This document shows positions 5,492-5,680 of a stretch of DNA of 5,680 nucleotides, piece by piece. How positions within the stretch are numbered: position 1 is the first letter of the stretch; each line of letters opens with the position of its first letter. Source of the DNA: an uncultured Halioglobus sp. (GTDB taxonomy: Bacteria > Pseudomonadota > Gammaproteobacteria > Pseudomonadales > Halieaceae); contig CAJQQW010000356.1 of NCBI GenBank assembly GCA_905480565.1, positions 1-5,680 on the forward strand. The letters run 5' to 3'. The translations under genes and the position numbers were made by a program. The notes beneath the pieces are model-generated. The model was not told where the DNA came from, did not search any database, and saw only the letters and a program-made list of their open reading frames with translations.

Positions 5492-5680
5492 CTTGCCAAC
5501 GCTTTACCTGCTCGTGGTCAAGGTCGAATAGATCCAGAGCTCGACCGACCGTCTGGGTCACCATCTCATCAAGGCTCGCGGGCCTGGTGTAAAAAGCCGG
5601 TACTGGCGGTGCGATAATCGCACCCATCTCAGACAGCGCCGTCATACTGCGAAGGTGCCCGGTGTGCAAGGGTGTCTCGC
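5484..5680 (-). CDS. ubiX: Flavin prenyltransferase UbiX, C-terminal part (5' end outside window)
   Basis: The frame is open from the right edge to a TAG at 5484-5486 and gives the last 64 residues. They begin ETPLHTGHLRSM (the preceding partial codon ends in GC, compatible with the Arg of the RETP motif), then LSEMGAIIAPPVPAFYTRP and VGRALDLFD, and end in a KRW tail. This is the conserved C-terminus of UbiX/Pad1. UbiX joins a dimethylallyl group to reduced FMN to make prenyl-FMN, the cofactor of UbiD-type decarboxylases, here most likely for ubiquinone synthesis. The Tyr of PAFY and the Arg of VGRALD are at positions that bind the prenyl phosphate in characterised enzymes. In several gammaproteobacteria ubiX follows mpl, so that gene may lie beyond the edge. 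The MFS gene follows 49 bp downstream. Confidence 0.92.
   Translation of the reverse strand, partial: ETPLHTGHLRSMTALSEMGAIIAPPVPAFYTRPASLDEMVTQTVGRALDLFDLDHEQVKRWQGD

Overview
The window looks like chromosomal DNA of a moderately GC-rich gammaproteobacterium. The protein styles (an acidic DHA1 transporter, a DHRS4-like short-chain dehydrogenase, a UbiX with the ETPLHTGHL signature, a DUF4136-like lipoprotein) would suit a marine oligotrophic lineage such as the Cellvibrionales/Halieaceae. That placement is an impression from recalled homologues, not a measurement. Genes are tightly packed, and I see no tRNA, rRNA, CRISPR array, insertion sequence or phage gene.

Left part (1-1946): the window opens inside the 3' end of a + strand AraC-family regulator. 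A full-length LysR-type regulator on the - strand runs tail to tail into it, and the two coding regions overlap by 36 bp. The LysR gene is divergent from a + strand gene for a small predicted outer-membrane lipoprotein of DUF4136 type. The 207 bp between them must hold the promoters of both and contains a 14-bp perfect palindrome.

Right part (1964-5680): five genes all read on the - strand. In transcription order they are the 3' end of ubiX (flavin prenyltransferase), a TetA-like MFS efflux transporter, a classical SDR oxidoreductase, a small HIT-family protein, and a D-2-hydroxyacid dehydrogenase of the glyoxylate/hydroxypyruvate reductase type. Gaps are 49, 83, 9 and 22 bp from start codon to preceding stop codon, or less once exact ends are used. 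The SDR, HIT and dehydrogenase genes are close enough to be one translationally coupled unit. The dehydrogenase starts with TTG, and the transporter appears to start with GTG just downstream of a 10-bp perfect hairpin that overlaps the ubiX stop codon. The cluster converges on the lipoprotein gene with only 17 bp between the stop codons.

Functionally, the minus-strand genes do not form a pathway I recognise. UbiX makes prenylated FMN for UbiD-type decarboxylases, probably for ubiquinone synthesis. The two oxidoreductases both look suited to NADPH-linked carbonyl or keto-acid reduction, the transporter is a generic small-molecule exporter, and the HIT protein is a probable nucleotide hydrolase. 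I found no convincing undescribed system. The items most worth checking are the gene overlap, the hairpin at the ubiX/MFS junction and the cofactor-loop variation in the dehydrogenase.
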